This document shows positions 35,185-44,499 of a DNA stretch of 45,238 nt, in pieces. Made by a program: the position numbers and the translations under genes. The DNA is taken from positions 1 through 45,238 of the IMG/VR virus record IMGVR_UViG_3300049914_000102; one strand, written 5' to 3'. The notes under the pieces were generated by a model that saw only the letters and a list, made by a program, of their open reading frames with translations, had not been told where the DNA came from and made no database searches. This DNA is from a virus. The first letter of the stretch is position 1. The number at the start of each line of letters is the position of its first letter.

Positions 35185-36636
35185 TCATTCGAAATTTATA
35201 TAAATGGGTAAATAAATTTCTGGCGTTTCATTGGCACAAGGATTAAGAACTAAACCAAACCCAAAAATCATTCCCTCCGCCCCAATTAAAAAGATTGCCT
35301 CATTACCTTCGGTAAACGATTCTACTCCGTCAACCATCGTTGCTTGAATCCATTCTCCGTTTTTGTTAATTTCATAGTAAAGTTCAATCGAAGTTCCTTC
35401 GGGCATTGGTTTTGTTTGCAAGACTACTGACTTCCAAAGTAAGGGTCGGGCAAACTCTTTGGGGGCAACTAAATCAAGGCTGTAATAAGTTCCTACTCCT
35501 TTTGTATCGGGATCAACCCTCTTTACTCCATAAGTATCGCCTTCTTTATAAGAAATTAGAATATCGTCCACTACTGGAGTTGTCGGAGTTGTAGCAAATA
35601 TCCAACCATCATTGTTAGTTGTATCTATAGAATTAGCTCCAGCATTCCATGTAGCCCCACCCATTGCATTTGAGTTGCTTATATCAAGGTAATCGCATTG
35701 AACTGTTCCTGACGAAAAAGAAAGATAATGTTGCTGATCGCCCTCTACATTAGGATCAAAGTCTGAAACACTACTAATCGTAATATTTGAACCCATCACA
35801 CCTAATAAATTAGGAGCAACAAGAAAGGTTGTTGTAATTCCTTGCTGAAACCAGATTTCAACCGGAGTTTCATCAACTTCAAATTCATTAAATGTATTTG
35901 AACCTCTAATAATAAGTTTATCTGTTCCAACAATCATAAAATCATTATATATTTTACTTCCACCATCAAATATATTACTTGAAAAAGAACCTGAAATAAA
36001 AACTATCAATGATGTTTCAGGAACAATAGTTATAGCATCACTATAGTCTTGTGATTGTGCGTCCCACGAACCTGTTAGCCAAACTCCAGAACCCATAATA
36101 ATCGTAGGAGTAAAAAATCCTGTTTGTCCCCAAAAAGAGATATTTCCAGCAGTTACACTAAAATCATTGGCATCAAATGTTCCATTATAAATTCTTAATG
36201 ATCCGGTTACCGTTAAATCATCAAGAAGTGTATATGAGGCAGTTGGTTGTAAAGAATCTCCAATATTCATTTGAGGAATAGTTACTCCTTCTGTTGTAAT
36301 TGTTTCTCCTGTATCTGGAGAAACAATATTTATTACAAAACCAGTTCCAAATGTTATTCCACTCTCTAAAGTTAAGGAACCGTAAATTGGAATACTAACA
36401 AATTGTCCAGATTTATCTATTGTATAACTAAAACCAGTAGTAGAAGTAAAATCATGACAACCAACATGGGGATTAGCACTGCAAGTTATTGTTCCTCCAC
36501 TAATTCCAGATTGGTCATCTATAATTACATCATCAGTAGCAATAGGAACACTATCTCCACCTGCTCCACCGGAATCGGCGTCCCAATGTGCAGTATCACT
36601 CCAATCTCCGCTTCCTTCTACCCAGTATTTAGCCAT
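35185..36636 (-). CDS. Beta-rich tail/receptor-binding-type protein
   Basis: Protein of 483 aa. The N-terminus KYWVEGSGDWSDTAHWDADSG, then SVPIATDDVIID, is a pattern that opens many phage and bacterial adhesin-like beta-solenoid proteins (W-x-x-x-x-H-W, then P-T-x-x-D-x-V). Repeated strand/turn units follow (GSLTLESGITF, GSLRIYNGTFDANDF, GGSKIYNDFMIVGTDKLIIRG). The C-terminal 130 residues are a separate domain (DDILISYKEGDTYGVKRVD, TSIELYYEINKNGEWI). Likely tail fibre or sugar-binding spike. GGAGG ribosome site before ATG 36636. Confidence 0.6.
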   Translation of the reverse strand: MAKYWVEGSGDWSDTAHWDADSGGAGGDSVPIATDDVIIDDQSGISGGTITCSANPHVGCHDFTSTTGFSYTIDKSGQFVSIPIYGSLTLESGITFGTGFVINIVSPDTGETITTEGVTIPQMNIGDSLQPTASYTLLDDLTVTGSLRIYNGTFDANDFSVTAGNISFWGQTGFFTPTIIMGSGVWLTGSWDAQSQDYSDAITIVPETSLIVFISGSFSSNIFDGGSKIYNDFMIVGTDKLIIRGSNTFNEFEVDETPVEIWFQQGITTTFLVAPNLLGVMGSNITISSVSDFDPNVEGDQQHYLSFSSGTVQCDYLDISNSNAMGGATWNAGANSIDTTNNDGWIFATTPTTPVVDDILISYKEGDTYGVKRVDPDTKGVGTYYSLDLVAPKEFARPLLWKSVVLQTKPMPEGTSIELYYEINKNGEWIQATMVDGVESFTEGNEAIFLIGAEGMIFGFGLVLNPCANETPEIYLPIYINFE

Positions 36637-36645
36637 TCAATCCTC

Positions 36646-37356
36646 CTAATAAGTTAAACATACTGCTCCTATCTCATCACAATCTAAAGGATAATCTAAA
36701 TTCAAAACAAAAGGGGCGTTTTTGCGGTTTCTCCCCAGGGAATAAACACCGGGGTTGTCTCCGCCAAACATCCCAAACAACCCTAATCCGTCATCAACAT
36801 CTACCCCTCCTGGATTAACTTCACCCTCTCCAGGAATTGCTGTTATTGCCACTGAATTTATAAGGTCGGAATAAAAAATGCCTCCCTTATCCCCCGCTTG
36901 CATTAAGGTTAATTCGGTATCAACTATTCCATTGATTGCTCCTGAAGGGATTTCCTTTCTTTGAATAAAATTAAGAGCAGATTGTTCCCAAGTGTATAAA
37001 GCCCCTTTTTCCGAAGAATTATTCTTGTATGTGCCGATTACAACTAGATTTTGTCGTTCAATTATTGTTTTAGTCAACTCATCGGGATAGACTACTACCG
37101 CTTCAGTTGTATATGATTCGTCCCAACCAACCATTGCTAGCATTGAACCATTACAAATCATCAATGCCCCGTCAGCCACTTTCATCGTGTGCCAATCAAC
37201 ATCTTCTAAAGAACCAAAACTTTCAACATCTGACCAATCGGATGCACCTGGAAGTGGTTTTCTATATAAATATGTTCCACTTGCAAAATAAAGATAGTGT
37301 TCGCTACTATCATTTATCCATTCTGCCGCACCTGATATTGGATATATGTCTGCCAT
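36646..37356 (-). CDS. Beta-propeller-like tail protein, C-terminal part of a split pair
   Basis: Protein of 236 aa. Repeating blade-like strands: HYLYFASGTYLYRKPLPG, WHTMKVADGALMICNGSML, NLVVIGTYKNNSSEKGALYTW, LTLMQAGDKGGIFYS. The fold appears to continue from 37361-37699. The two genes are separated by four bases and lie in different frames, so they may be a naturally split or broken single protein. A position among tail genes suggests a tail-tube or nozzle component. Confidence 0.55.
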   Translation of the reverse strand: MADIYPISGAAEWINDSSEHYLYFASGTYLYRKPLPGASDWSDVESFGSLEDVDWHTMKVADGALMICNGSMLAMVGWDESYTTEAVVVYPDELTKTIIERQNLVVIGTYKNNSSEKGALYTWEQSALNFIQRKEIPSGAINGIVDTELTLMQAGDKGGIFYSDLINSVAITAIPGEGEVNPGGVDVDDGLGLFGMFGGDNPGVYSLGRNRKNAPFVLNLDYPLDCDEIGAVCLTY

Positions 37357-37360
37357 ATTT

Positions 37361-37699
37361 TTAGTCTGGTAGCTTCTCCATCGTATATACTAATGTCCAT
37401 TCTTTTGTTGCGGGATCACGCTGATAGATATTCCCAGCATCTCCGAATCCATAAGTATAACCATCAGACGCCGGGACAAAAAACATAATCAAATCGGTTA
37501 TCACTCCTTCACTTTCTTCAACCAATCCTTGCTGGCAAGAGATAGAATCATTTTGTTTTCTAATATCCAATCCGGAAGCGAATTTGAAGGAACCCAAAGT
37601 ACCCCTATCAGAATAGTCGCTAATTCCCCCAATTACACTTCTAATCTGAAATCTTTGCATCCTTGTATTTGGTATCTTTTCGGTTGTTGGTTGTGGCAT
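37361..37699 (-). CDS. Tail protein, N-terminal part of a split pair
   Basis: Protein of 112 aa: RFQIRSVIGGISDYSDRGTL, FKFASGLDIRKQNDSISCQQ, then FFVPASDGYTYGFGDAGNIY and a last strand EWTLVYTMEKLPD. Reads as the opening blades of a propeller-type tail protein, stopping in TAA right before the next gene's ATG (GACTAAAAATATG). The leaderless-type promoter at 37735-37697 precedes it. Confidence 0.55.
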   Translation of the reverse strand: MPQPTTEKIPNTRMQRFQIRSVIGGISDYSDRGTLGSFKFASGLDIRKQNDSISCQQGLVEESEGVITDLIMFFVPASDGYTYGFGDAGNIYQRDPATKEWTLVYTMEKLPD

Positions 37700-37735
37700 A
37701 TTTTTATCTTAGCCTGTCATAATATTTTTAGGCAA
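37697..37735 (-). promoter_or_regulatory. Leaderless-type promoter element, copy before the propeller genes
   Basis: TTGCCT, 21 bases beginning AAAAATATTATGACAGG, GATAAA, AATATG. Same 39-base spacing as the others; the -10 position is weak (CTAAGA), as in the lysis copy. Confidence 0.5.
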
Positions 37736-40700
37736 TTATTTATATGTTTTGTATTTGTTAGCCCAAACCGTTGGTTTTGCAGAATACTTATTGGTAAAAG
37801 TGTTCCCCACATTTGAATATTTATTTACATAAACTGTTCCCTTAAACTCATATTTATCTGTCCAAATAGGGGCTGAAGGTGAAGGACTAATACTGGCACT
37901 CGGGGAAAGAGATTCCGAAACGGATGGTGAGATTGAAGGACTAAGACTTTCAGATACCGAGGGAGATACCGAAGGGCTAATAGAGGGCGATAAACTTACC
38001 GAGGCCGAGGGAGAAATTGAAAGGGAAAGCGATGGCGAAAGACTAACTGAGATACTTGGACTTACCGACGGACTAACGGAAGGGCTTAAACTTACCGAGA
38101 CCGAAGGCGAGAGAGAAACACTAACCGATGGAGATACTGATGGTGAAAGGGAAAGTGACACACTCGGGCTAAGAGATACTGAGACGGATGGACTAATACT
38201 AACACTTACAGAAGGTGAAACGCTCGGAGAAATGCTAGGACTTAGGGAAACACTAACGCTTGGTGATACGGAAGGCGACAAGGAAACAGAGATAGATGGA
38301 CTGACGCTGGGCGAGAGACTAATTGATACACTTGGACTTAATGATACCGAGACGCTTGGGGATACGCTGGGGCTAAGAGAAATAGATACACTCGGACTAA
38401 CAGATGGCGACAAACTGATAGAGACTGAAGGACTGACGCTGGGCGATAGAGAAATTGAGACACTAGGGGAAACAGAGAGCGATAGACTTATACTAACCGA
38501 AGGTGAAAGACTAACGCTGACACTTGGACTTAACGAGATTGAGACCGAGGGGCTAACACTGGGCGACAATGAAATACTGACTGATGGGGAAACGGAAGGC
38601 GATAAACTTTTACTAACACTAGGACTTATCGAGGGAGAAAGAGAAATGGACACCGATGGACTAAGACTGATAGAAACACTCGGCGAGACCGAGGGACTCA
38701 GAGAAACCGAGACTGAGGGTGAGACCGAGGGAGAAAGAGACTTACTTACACTCGGACTCAAACTAATAGACACGCTCGGAGAAACGGACGGACTTAGAGA
38801 GATTGAAACTGATGGCGAAACGCTTGGAGACAATGAAATCGACACTGACGGGCTTACCGAAGGACTTAGACTAACCGATACGCTTGGACTTAATGATAGC
38901 GAAACACTTGGAGATACACTGGGACTCAGAGAAATAGAAATACTGGGTGATACGCTCGGAGACAATGAAATACTGACACTGGGCGAAAGTGAAATCGAAA
39001 CACTTGGTGAAATAGATGGAGAAAGGGAAATGCTAACGCTCGGGCTGACTGAAGGGCTAAGACTAATAGACACCGAAGGGCTGACGGAAGGAGAGAGACT
39101 CTCAGACACACTAGGTGAAAGGGAAACCGATACCGACGGACTTACTGACGGCGATAAACTAATACTCACGCTCGGACTCACCGAAGGTGACAGACTCTCG
39201 CTAACCGACGGAGACAACGACTCACTTACACTCGGTGAAAGGCTAATCGAGACTGAAGGACTTAATGAGATAGAAACACTTGGGGAAACACTTGGAGACA
39301 AACTGACTGATCCCCCTGCACTACAAGGTTCTTCCGCTCCCACCCCATAAAAAGTATCTGGAGCATTTTGGTTGTTGTATTCGCAAGTAACCCAACCGGC
39401 ACTTCTAGCGTCATTTACAATTCGCATCTCATCCATCAAGCCACTATTGGCGGCACCTTCTTGTGGGAATTTGGCTATAGAAACGCCTAGGGTTGGAGTA
39501 TTTACGTTTCCTTTGTCCCAAGCGGCGTTATAACCATCGTTATCCCCATTAAAGTATACGATTGCGCTTGTCGCAGTTGAATCATAAGTCATCTGGAGGT
39601 GAACCCACTCTCCAGTGGAAACATCCGTTGCTCCCGCTACTTCTGAACCATAGTCGTTTATCATGATACGAGCCTTATTATTTTCTACCCGCCAGTGATA
39701 GGCGACAGGAGTTGGTACTCTCCAATCCCATTTATTTATCAATATATTCTGCCCAGAGGTTTTTGTGCTTTGATACCAAGCCGAAAGAGTAAGTTTCGCC
39801 ATCCCGTCTAAATTGTCATTATCGGGAACTAAAATATAGCCGGGAGTGGAGTAATCAACCCCGTTCCCTAACATTCCAGCAGCGATAGTCGCGCTAGTGC
39901 TAGTACCGTGGTTAGCATTACCAGAGGAATCAACTACTTCGTCTTCAACCCCACTATATGAAGCCTCAGCGTGATGAAACACTAGCACAAAGCCATTCGA
40001 CCAAACCGCGTTCCTTCCGAACTCAGCGTCTACCGCATAGTCTGAAGCTCCGGCATTTCCATAATATATATAGAAGTCGGTGTCGGCATCCTTATCCAAA
40101 TCTCCTTTAAACCACAACTCTCCCGTATCAGAAGCGGCGGTGTAAGAAACAACCTCTCTTGGGACTTCAGTTTCCCCATCAGAAGTAGTTACCCGAATAT
40201 CCCTAGCGTCAGTCTGGTTGCAATGGGTATGAAATCCTGCTGGTAGATCGGATAAATCCACATAAACAGGGAAAGCAGACTGGTCTGCACCACCAACTAA
40301 GTCTTTGTCAACCGTTATCTTGACCCGGTAAGCCCAATCACAAGTACCGCCATACCAGCCCGAAATCGCCTCAGAGGCCGAAGGGCTAAGACTAACACTC
40401 ACACTAGGAGAAGCAGAGACCGAGGGTGATAATGATTCGCTTACGGAGGGGGAAAGAGAAACGCTAAGCGATTCGGAAACACTTGGGCTTAAAGATATAC
40501 TAACACTCGGTGAAAGGCTAACGCTTCCACCGCCTACAGTTGTGTCATATTTGACAATGACAATCCCTGAACCGCCACTCCCTGCAGTAGAAGTTATCCA
40601 AATTCCTCCACCTCCTCCACCAGTATTATCAACTCCAGCACCACCATTTGAAGGGTGAACTCCGCCTACTCCACCCCCACCTTTTCCTCCTGCGGCCTCG

Positions 40701-41953
40701 ATAGTAATAGAAGCTCCTCCACCACCCCCAGCAATATAATGAACGCCACCTACATCTACACCAGCTTCGGCAACAATTAATAAGTCAGAATAGTCACTTG
40801 TTCCGTCTCCCCCAATCCCTCCGTTATTTGCTGATGGTCCAACATGGCCTTCTTCTCCCGCTCCTCCACCACCTCCACCACCTTGATGGTCTGGTTGTGT
40901 ATCTCCACCATCATATCCTTGTCCTGGTACTCCTGCTCCTCCTGACTGTGGGTAATCTCCCCCACCACCCCCAGAACCACCTGGCCTCCCGTCACCGTCA
41001 CCTCCACCACCTCCACCACCTGTCGCTGATACTGTCCCGAAGGATGAAGCGACGCCATCATCACCGGGGTCAGATGCTCCACCAGAACCACCAGTTCCGC
41101 CACCACCGACAACTACATCAACACCAGTATCTGCAGTAACAGCAACTGTAGCATTGTGAACAAGCCCACCTGCTCCTCCCCCACCGCCAGCATAACATCC
41201 TCCACCACCTCCACCAGCAACTACTAAAACTTCTACATTACCGCTAAAATCAGGAGTAAAAGTACCATCAGAAGTAAACTTATGAACTTTATAGTCCCCG
41301 TCTGTATAAATGTTGTTTCCACCTGTTGCTGAACGTTCCTCTGCACCAGAAGTCGAAGGACTAAGACTGATGCTTATACTAGGAGAAACAGATGGAGATA
41401 ACGATTCGCTTATGGACGGTGAGACCGAAGGTGACAAACTAATGCTCACTGAAGGACTAACACTAACTGAAGCAATGTCATCTCTGTAGACATAGAAACA
41501 CCTATCGGCAACAGTATCTGAAGTCCAGCCATCATCCCATTCACAGTGATTTCCAGGATGAGACGGCGAAGTTGCATCATAATACCATGTGATATACCCA
41601 CCAGACTGAACTAAAACCAAAACATAATAGTTTCCGTTCGTAAGAACTATTTTGTTTGCTCCAGTGAAAGTGAAAGTTATTAGTTCAGGATCAACTCCGA
41701 TTATCGAACTATCTACTATCCCAGATGTAGCCAATACGTCCCCAGTAGGAATGCTATCCGTTCCGTAGGCAGTTGCGTGTGTTTCGGCATATATTCGTAC
41801 TACTAATGATTCTGATACTTCACCGTCATTCGCTAAATAGAGTTTTATACTATTAAGAGTCCCTCCATCTCCGGTAAAAGAACACCCTATCAGGGCACTA
41901 GCACCACTACCTGTTGCATTACTTTCACTATAACTATCACAAATCACGCTCAT
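37736..41953 (-). CDS. Giant serine-rich-repeat tail adhesin
   Basis: Protein of 1405 aa, the largest in the genome. In order: a beta-sandwich domain (1 to about 160, GGTLNSIKLYLANDGEVSES); a short SPSVS linker; a Gly-rich domain (about 215-480, VLVVAGGGGGGCYAGG); an SPSVS linker; a DUF2341-like part (YRVKITVDKDLVGG) joined to a LamG/concanavalin-like domain (ARIMINDYGSEVAGATD); a 470-residue alternating-serine tract (to about 1355); and a C-terminal NKY-repeat anchor (TFTNKYSAKPTVWANKYKTYK). The carbohydrate-binding-type domains suggest host-surface binding; the Ser tract is a stalk and a likely glycan carrier. Ribosome site GGAGGGC. Confidence 0.78.
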   Translation of the reverse strand: MSVICDSYSESNATGSGASALIGCSFTGDGGTLNSIKLYLANDGEVSESLVVRIYAETHATAYGTDSIPTGDVLATSGIVDSSIIGVDPELITFTFTGANKIVLTNGNYYVLVLVQSGGYITWYYDATSPSHPGNHCEWDDGWTSDTVADRCFYVYRDDIASVSVSPSVSISLSPSVSPSISESLSPSVSPSISISLSPSTSGAEERSATGGNNIYTDGDYKVHKFTSDGTFTPDFSGNVEVLVVAGGGGGGCYAGGGGGAGGLVHNATVAVTADTGVDVVVGGGGTGGSGGASDPGDDGVASSFGTVSATGGGGGGGDGDGRPGGSGGGGGDYPQSGGAGVPGQGYDGGDTQPDHQGGGGGGGAGEEGHVGPSANNGGIGGDGTSDYSDLLIVAEAGVDVGGVHYIAGGGGGASITIEAAGGKGGGGVGGVHPSNGGAGVDNTGGGGGGIWITSTAGSGGSGIVIVKYDTTVGGGSVSLSPSVSISLSPSVSESLSVSLSPSVSESLSPSVSASPSVSVSLSPSASEAISGWYGGTCDWAYRVKITVDKDLVGGADQSAFPVYVDLSDLPAGFHTHCNQTDARDIRVTTSDGETEVPREVVSYTAASDTGELWFKGDLDKDADTDFYIYYGNAGASDYAVDAEFGRNAVWSNGFVLVFHHAEASYSGVEDEVVDSSGNANHGTSTSATIAAGMLGNGVDYSTPGYILVPDNDNLDGMAKLTLSAWYQSTKTSGQNILINKWDWRVPTPVAYHWRVENNKARIMINDYGSEVAGATDVSTGEWVHLQMTYDSTATSAIVYFNGDNDGYNAAWDKGNVNTPTLGVSIAKFPQEGAANSGLMDEMRIVNDARSAGWVTCEYNNQNAPDTFYGVGAEEPCSAGGSVSLSPSVSPSVSISLSPSVSISLSPSVSESLSPSVSESLSPSVSPSVSISLSPSVSPSVSVSLSPSVSESLSPSVSPSVSISLSPSVSPSVSISLSPSISPSVSISLSPSVSISLSPSVSPSISISLSPSVSPSVSLSLSPSVSVSLSPSVSPSVSISLSPSVSPSVSISLSPSVSPSVSISLSPSVSKSLSPSVSPSVSVSLSPSVSPSVSISLSPSVSISLSPSISPSVSKSLSPSVSPSVSISLSPSVSPSVSISLSPSVSVSLSPSVSISLSLSVSPSVSISLSPSVSPSVSISLSPSVSPSVSISLSPSVSPSVSVSLSPSVSISLSPSVSPSISVSLSPSVSPSVSVSLSPSISPSVSPSVSVSISPSVSVSLSPSVSLSLSPSVSPSVSVSLSPSVSVSLSPSVSPSVSPSISVSLSPSLSLSISPSASVSLSPSISPSVSPSVSESLSPSISPSVSESLSPSASISPSPSAPIWTDKYEFKGTVYVNKYSNVGNTFTNKYSAKPTVWANKYKTYK
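37871..39310 (-). repeat. SPSVS-coding tandem repeat (copy set 3, about 1.4 kb)
   Basis: Longest of the three tracts: about 470 codons, with Ser at almost every second position and short sub-blocks SPSVSPSVSISL or SPSVSVSL repeated dozens of times. Synonymous codons vary from unit to unit. Two smaller pieces occur in the same gene near 40375-40535 and 41345-41475. Confidence 0.88.
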
Positions 41954-42438
41954 CTTGCCCTCCTTTCAAAGAAGTCTATCCAGTATTCCCTACGATGACC
42001 TGTTTTAGTATGACATTTTCGACAAAGCGTAATTAAATTATTAGGATTACAATTCTTTTTATCGTAATCAATATGATGAACATTGTCCCCATATTGACTA
42101 CAAAGTTGACAAATATAATTATCACGCTCTCTAATCGCTCTTTTAAGTGTTTCCGTCCAATCTATCGTGTATAGCTCAAAAGATATTCCGCCTCTCCAAT
42201 TAGGATGTTTTTCCCCAGTCTTTGCTCTCATCATGGCTCTTTGTTTCTCCGAAGGTTTTTGTCCTAAATGAGACACACTTAACCTTTTCTTGGTTTCTTG
42301 GCTTCTTTTCTTCCCCAAATTAGCCAATCTTATCTTTTCCCTCCACTCTTTAGAGAAAGGTGGTCTTTTTTTTCCCTTCATAGAAGCAGATATTATTGCC
42401 CGATGTTTTTCTGTTCTTGGGTAAATTCCTTTTGCCAT
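41950..42438 (-). CDS. NUMOD3/HNH homing-type endonuclease
   Basis: Protein of 162 aa: YPRTEKHRAIISASMKGKKR, then NUMOD3-like units (PPFSKEWREKIRLANLGKKR, SQETKKRLSVSHLGQKP), the linker WRGGISFELYTIDWTETLKR and the HNH part CQLCSQYGDNVHHIDYDKKN, NPNNLITLCRKCH. Shorter relative of 19098-19709 without its N-terminal zinc finger. It overlaps the giant tail gene by ATGA and has the leaderless-type promoter element directly upstream, so it is inserted at the head of the tail transcription unit. Confidence 0.82.
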   Translation of the reverse strand: MAKGIYPRTEKHRAIISASMKGKKRPPFSKEWREKIRLANLGKKRSQETKKRLSVSHLGQKPSEKQRAMMRAKTGEKHPNWRGGISFELYTIDWTETLKRAIRERDNYICQLCSQYGDNVHHIDYDKKNCNPNNLITLCRKCHTKTGHRREYWIDFFERRAR

Positions 42439-42474
42439 ATTTAAAGTTTATACAAAGAAACTATTTTAAGGTAA
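42436..42474 (-). promoter_or_regulatory. Leaderless-type promoter element, copy before the HNH/tail unit
   Basis: TTACCT, 16 bases (TAAAATAGTTTCTTTG), TATAAA, 8 bases, ATG. Closest match to the portal copy (shared AAATAGTTT-TTTGTATA). The element overlaps the stop of the upstream glycosyltransferase gene. Confidence 0.6.
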
Positions 42475-44053
42475 GTTTTATCTTGCCCCAGAAGGGTATT
42501 TCATAGGCAGATTCCCAATTAATGCAGTATTTTGGATTTCTAAAGTCTTTAGGACTCCACTTGGATTTAGTGAGATTGGCTCCATGCCTGATGTCCACAT
42601 TCGGCTGTTCTGATTTCCAGGCCACCCACCGATTATCCCTAGTTCCCGGTTCAAAACTAATTGTCTTCATACTAAATCCTTCCTTTTCTATCTTCTTCAC
42701 AATATCTTTGTAATATTGAATCGCCAAGTCCCGATAGCAACACAAACCGCTTAATTGGTTACAATCATAGTGAACCGCAAAACCATCGGTTGACCTTAAC
42801 CGCCAGACATTTTGGTTATAATAAAATAGTGAGTTGGATGGTGGGGTAAAGTTAAAGTGAGAAGGATGGTATAAAACATCGTGTTCACAAAAGAAGATAA
42901 TATTAGCCTCACTTGCCTCTAGCGCCGCTAAGATTTGCTTAGCTAGGGTCAAATATCCTCTCTTTTCGTGTATGACTATGTTCTTGCCGAAATTCATTGG
43001 TTTGAGACTGGAACTGATGATTGGCAATCCTATCTTTTTAAGTTGTTTTTGAACTTTATGGGCAATGTGAAGATTTAGTTGGTTGTCGGTGTAGAAGATG
43101 ATCCCTTTGGTCGGAGTCGAGATGCCTTTTAATTTATCTAAGTCTGCTTGTGTCCACTTGGGAACCGGCCAGAACTTCTCTACCAACCAAGACAAAGGGT
43201 GAATCGCTTTGTCCCACTTATTATTAAAGAATAAATCCTTTGCTTTTTTCTTGGCCGAGGAAACCTGATTACCCCCTAAAGGATAAGGAAAACCAAAATC
43301 CCCACCTTGCGTCCTAAACATATGAGCGTACCAAGTCTTATGGTTAATCATCACTCGCCCTCCCGAGAGCCAAGTCTTGCACGCCACCTCAATCCCTTGG
43401 CTTCCCCAACTCCCCATACTCTCGTCACAAAGGTTTAATTCCCAGTATTTATCCCTAGTAACCATAAAACACGATCCTTGTAGTGACATCGACTCTGTAA
43501 TGTCACCTTGGCCTTCTGGACGCTTCTTAAACTCCCCGAAGTACTGAAAGTGGGGTTCTATATCAAAACAATAGGAAGTGCTTTGTGGACTAGGTTTAGC
43601 GACCCACATTACATCCCGTTCAAATTCGGTTTTATTGTCACATTTAGGGCAGGAAGTCGGTGTCGGGCCTTGGTATCGCCTATCTCCGCACTTCTTACAA
43701 ACCCAATCAAAAGCATGAAGATTCCTCATTAAAGGGGCAACCGTCCAGTCGTCTTGCATATCAGCCATTAGTTTGACATCAAAACCTTTATCAAAAGCAC
43801 AATGAGCATCAACTTTCATTACAAATTTTGCTTTTGATAGTTTACAAGCCTCATTGGTCGCTGCTCTCTGGCCTATTGATTGGTTGTGATAGACAAGAGT
43901 TACTCTCGGATCATCAGCGACGGGAGGATCGGCCCAAGCGCCATCCAGAACACAAATAACTTCGGTGTCACCTTCGATATTCTCGAGGATGTTTTGAATA
44001 GTCTTAGAAAGGAACATCTCATTCCTTGATGGAACAAGTATACTCAAATCCAT
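42461..44053 (-). CDS. Two-domain glycosyltransferase: GT2 plus four-copy-family domain
   Basis: Protein of 530 aa. Residues 1 to about 300 are a GT2 enzyme (LSILVPSRNE, VLDGAW, DAH at 82-84) related to 7321-8136, with a zinc ribbon inserted (CKKC 119-122, CPKC 135-138). Residues about 315-530 are a member of the glycosyltransferase family found at 49, 4173 and 5563 (IIFYTDNQ, SSSLKPMNFGKN, then CEHDVLYHPSHF and a PFWG end). A fusion of two activities carried separately elsewhere in the cassette suggests two successive transfers. Starts ten bases inside the HNH gene. Confidence 0.75.
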   Translation of the reverse strand: MDLSILVPSRNEMFLSKTIQNILENIEGDTEVICVLDGAWADPPVADDPRVTLVYHNQSIGQRAATNEACKLSKAKFVMKVDAHCAFDKGFDVKLMADMQDDWTVAPLMRNLHAFDWVCKKCGDRRYQGPTPTSCPKCDNKTEFERDVMWVAKPSPQSTSYCFDIEPHFQYFGEFKKRPEGQGDITESMSLQGSCFMVTRDKYWELNLCDESMGSWGSQGIEVACKTWLSGGRVMINHKTWYAHMFRTQGGDFGFPYPLGGNQVSSAKKKAKDLFFNNKWDKAIHPLSWLVEKFWPVPKWTQADLDKLKGISTPTKGIIFYTDNQLNLHIAHKVQKQLKKIGLPIISSSLKPMNFGKNIVIHEKRGYLTLAKQILAALEASEANIIFFCEHDVLYHPSHFNFTPPSNSLFYYNQNVWRLRSTDGFAVHYDCNQLSGLCCYRDLAIQYYKDIVKKIEKEGFSMKTISFEPGTRDNRWVAWKSEQPNVDIRHGANLTKSKWSPKDFRNPKYCINWESAYEIPFWGKIKLTLK

Positions 44054-44499
44054 GAAATTAGTCTCCTTTCTATCGCCAACCTAGCGCAATAAGCCTCATC
44101 TTTATTCTGGAAATAACCAAGGAAAATCTGTTTTTTGTTGATAGTAATCCTAGCCCTCCACTCTTTTTTCCAACCTAGCCAAGTAACTCCCCTATACCCA
44201 GATTTACTATCTTTTCGGGTAATACTATTTAATATATTTAAACTTGGAGTAACAGTTCTCAAGTTCGATCCCCGATTATCCAATGTATTCCTATTTATGT
44301 GGTCTGTCCAATACCCATCTGGCGTTTGGTTTATAACTCTATGCATATGTATTGTTCGATTACCAATTCTCCTAACGGCATAACCACTACCAGAATTATT
44401 ACATCTCCATTTCCATTGGTTTATATACTCAAAATTTTCATCATCAACTAGGGCAAAAGTGTTGGGATGTTTTTTTGTACTAATATCAACTCTTTTCAT
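44044..44499 (-). CDS. HNH/AP2 homing-type endonuclease
   Basis: Protein of 151 aa. N-terminal HNH_3-like part (DDENFEYINQWKWRCNNSG, HMHRVINQTPDG, TDHINRNTLDNRGSNLR) followed by an AP2 DNA-binding domain (KSGYRGVTWLGWKKEWRARI, then IFLGYFQNKDEAYCARLA). This domain pair is typical of mobile HNH nucleases in phages. It is inserted inside the sugar cassette between dehydrogenase and glycosyltransferase, overlapping both by 10-14 bases, and is the only non-enzyme gene in that block. Confidence 0.82.
   Translation of the reverse strand: MKRVDISTKKHPNTFALVDDENFEYINQWKWRCNNSGSGYAVRRIGNRTIHMHRVINQTPDGYWTDHINRNTLDNRGSNLRTVTPSLNILNSITRKDSKSGYRGVTWLGWKKEWRARITINKKQIFLGYFQNKDEAYCARLAIERRLISWI

Noticed and set aside
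38232-39350. Long open frame on the plus strand (also 8627-9250 and 34465-34719)
   Set aside because: These are the reverse complement of Ser-X repeats; the products are (TLGLTEGD)-type low complexity with no ribosome site, and the minus frame encodes the domain-containing protein.
40777-41139. Plus- and minus-strand frames inside the Gly-rich part of the giant tail gene
   Set aside because: Artefacts of GGN codons; no start signal, and the main frame spans the region with recognisable domains at both ends.
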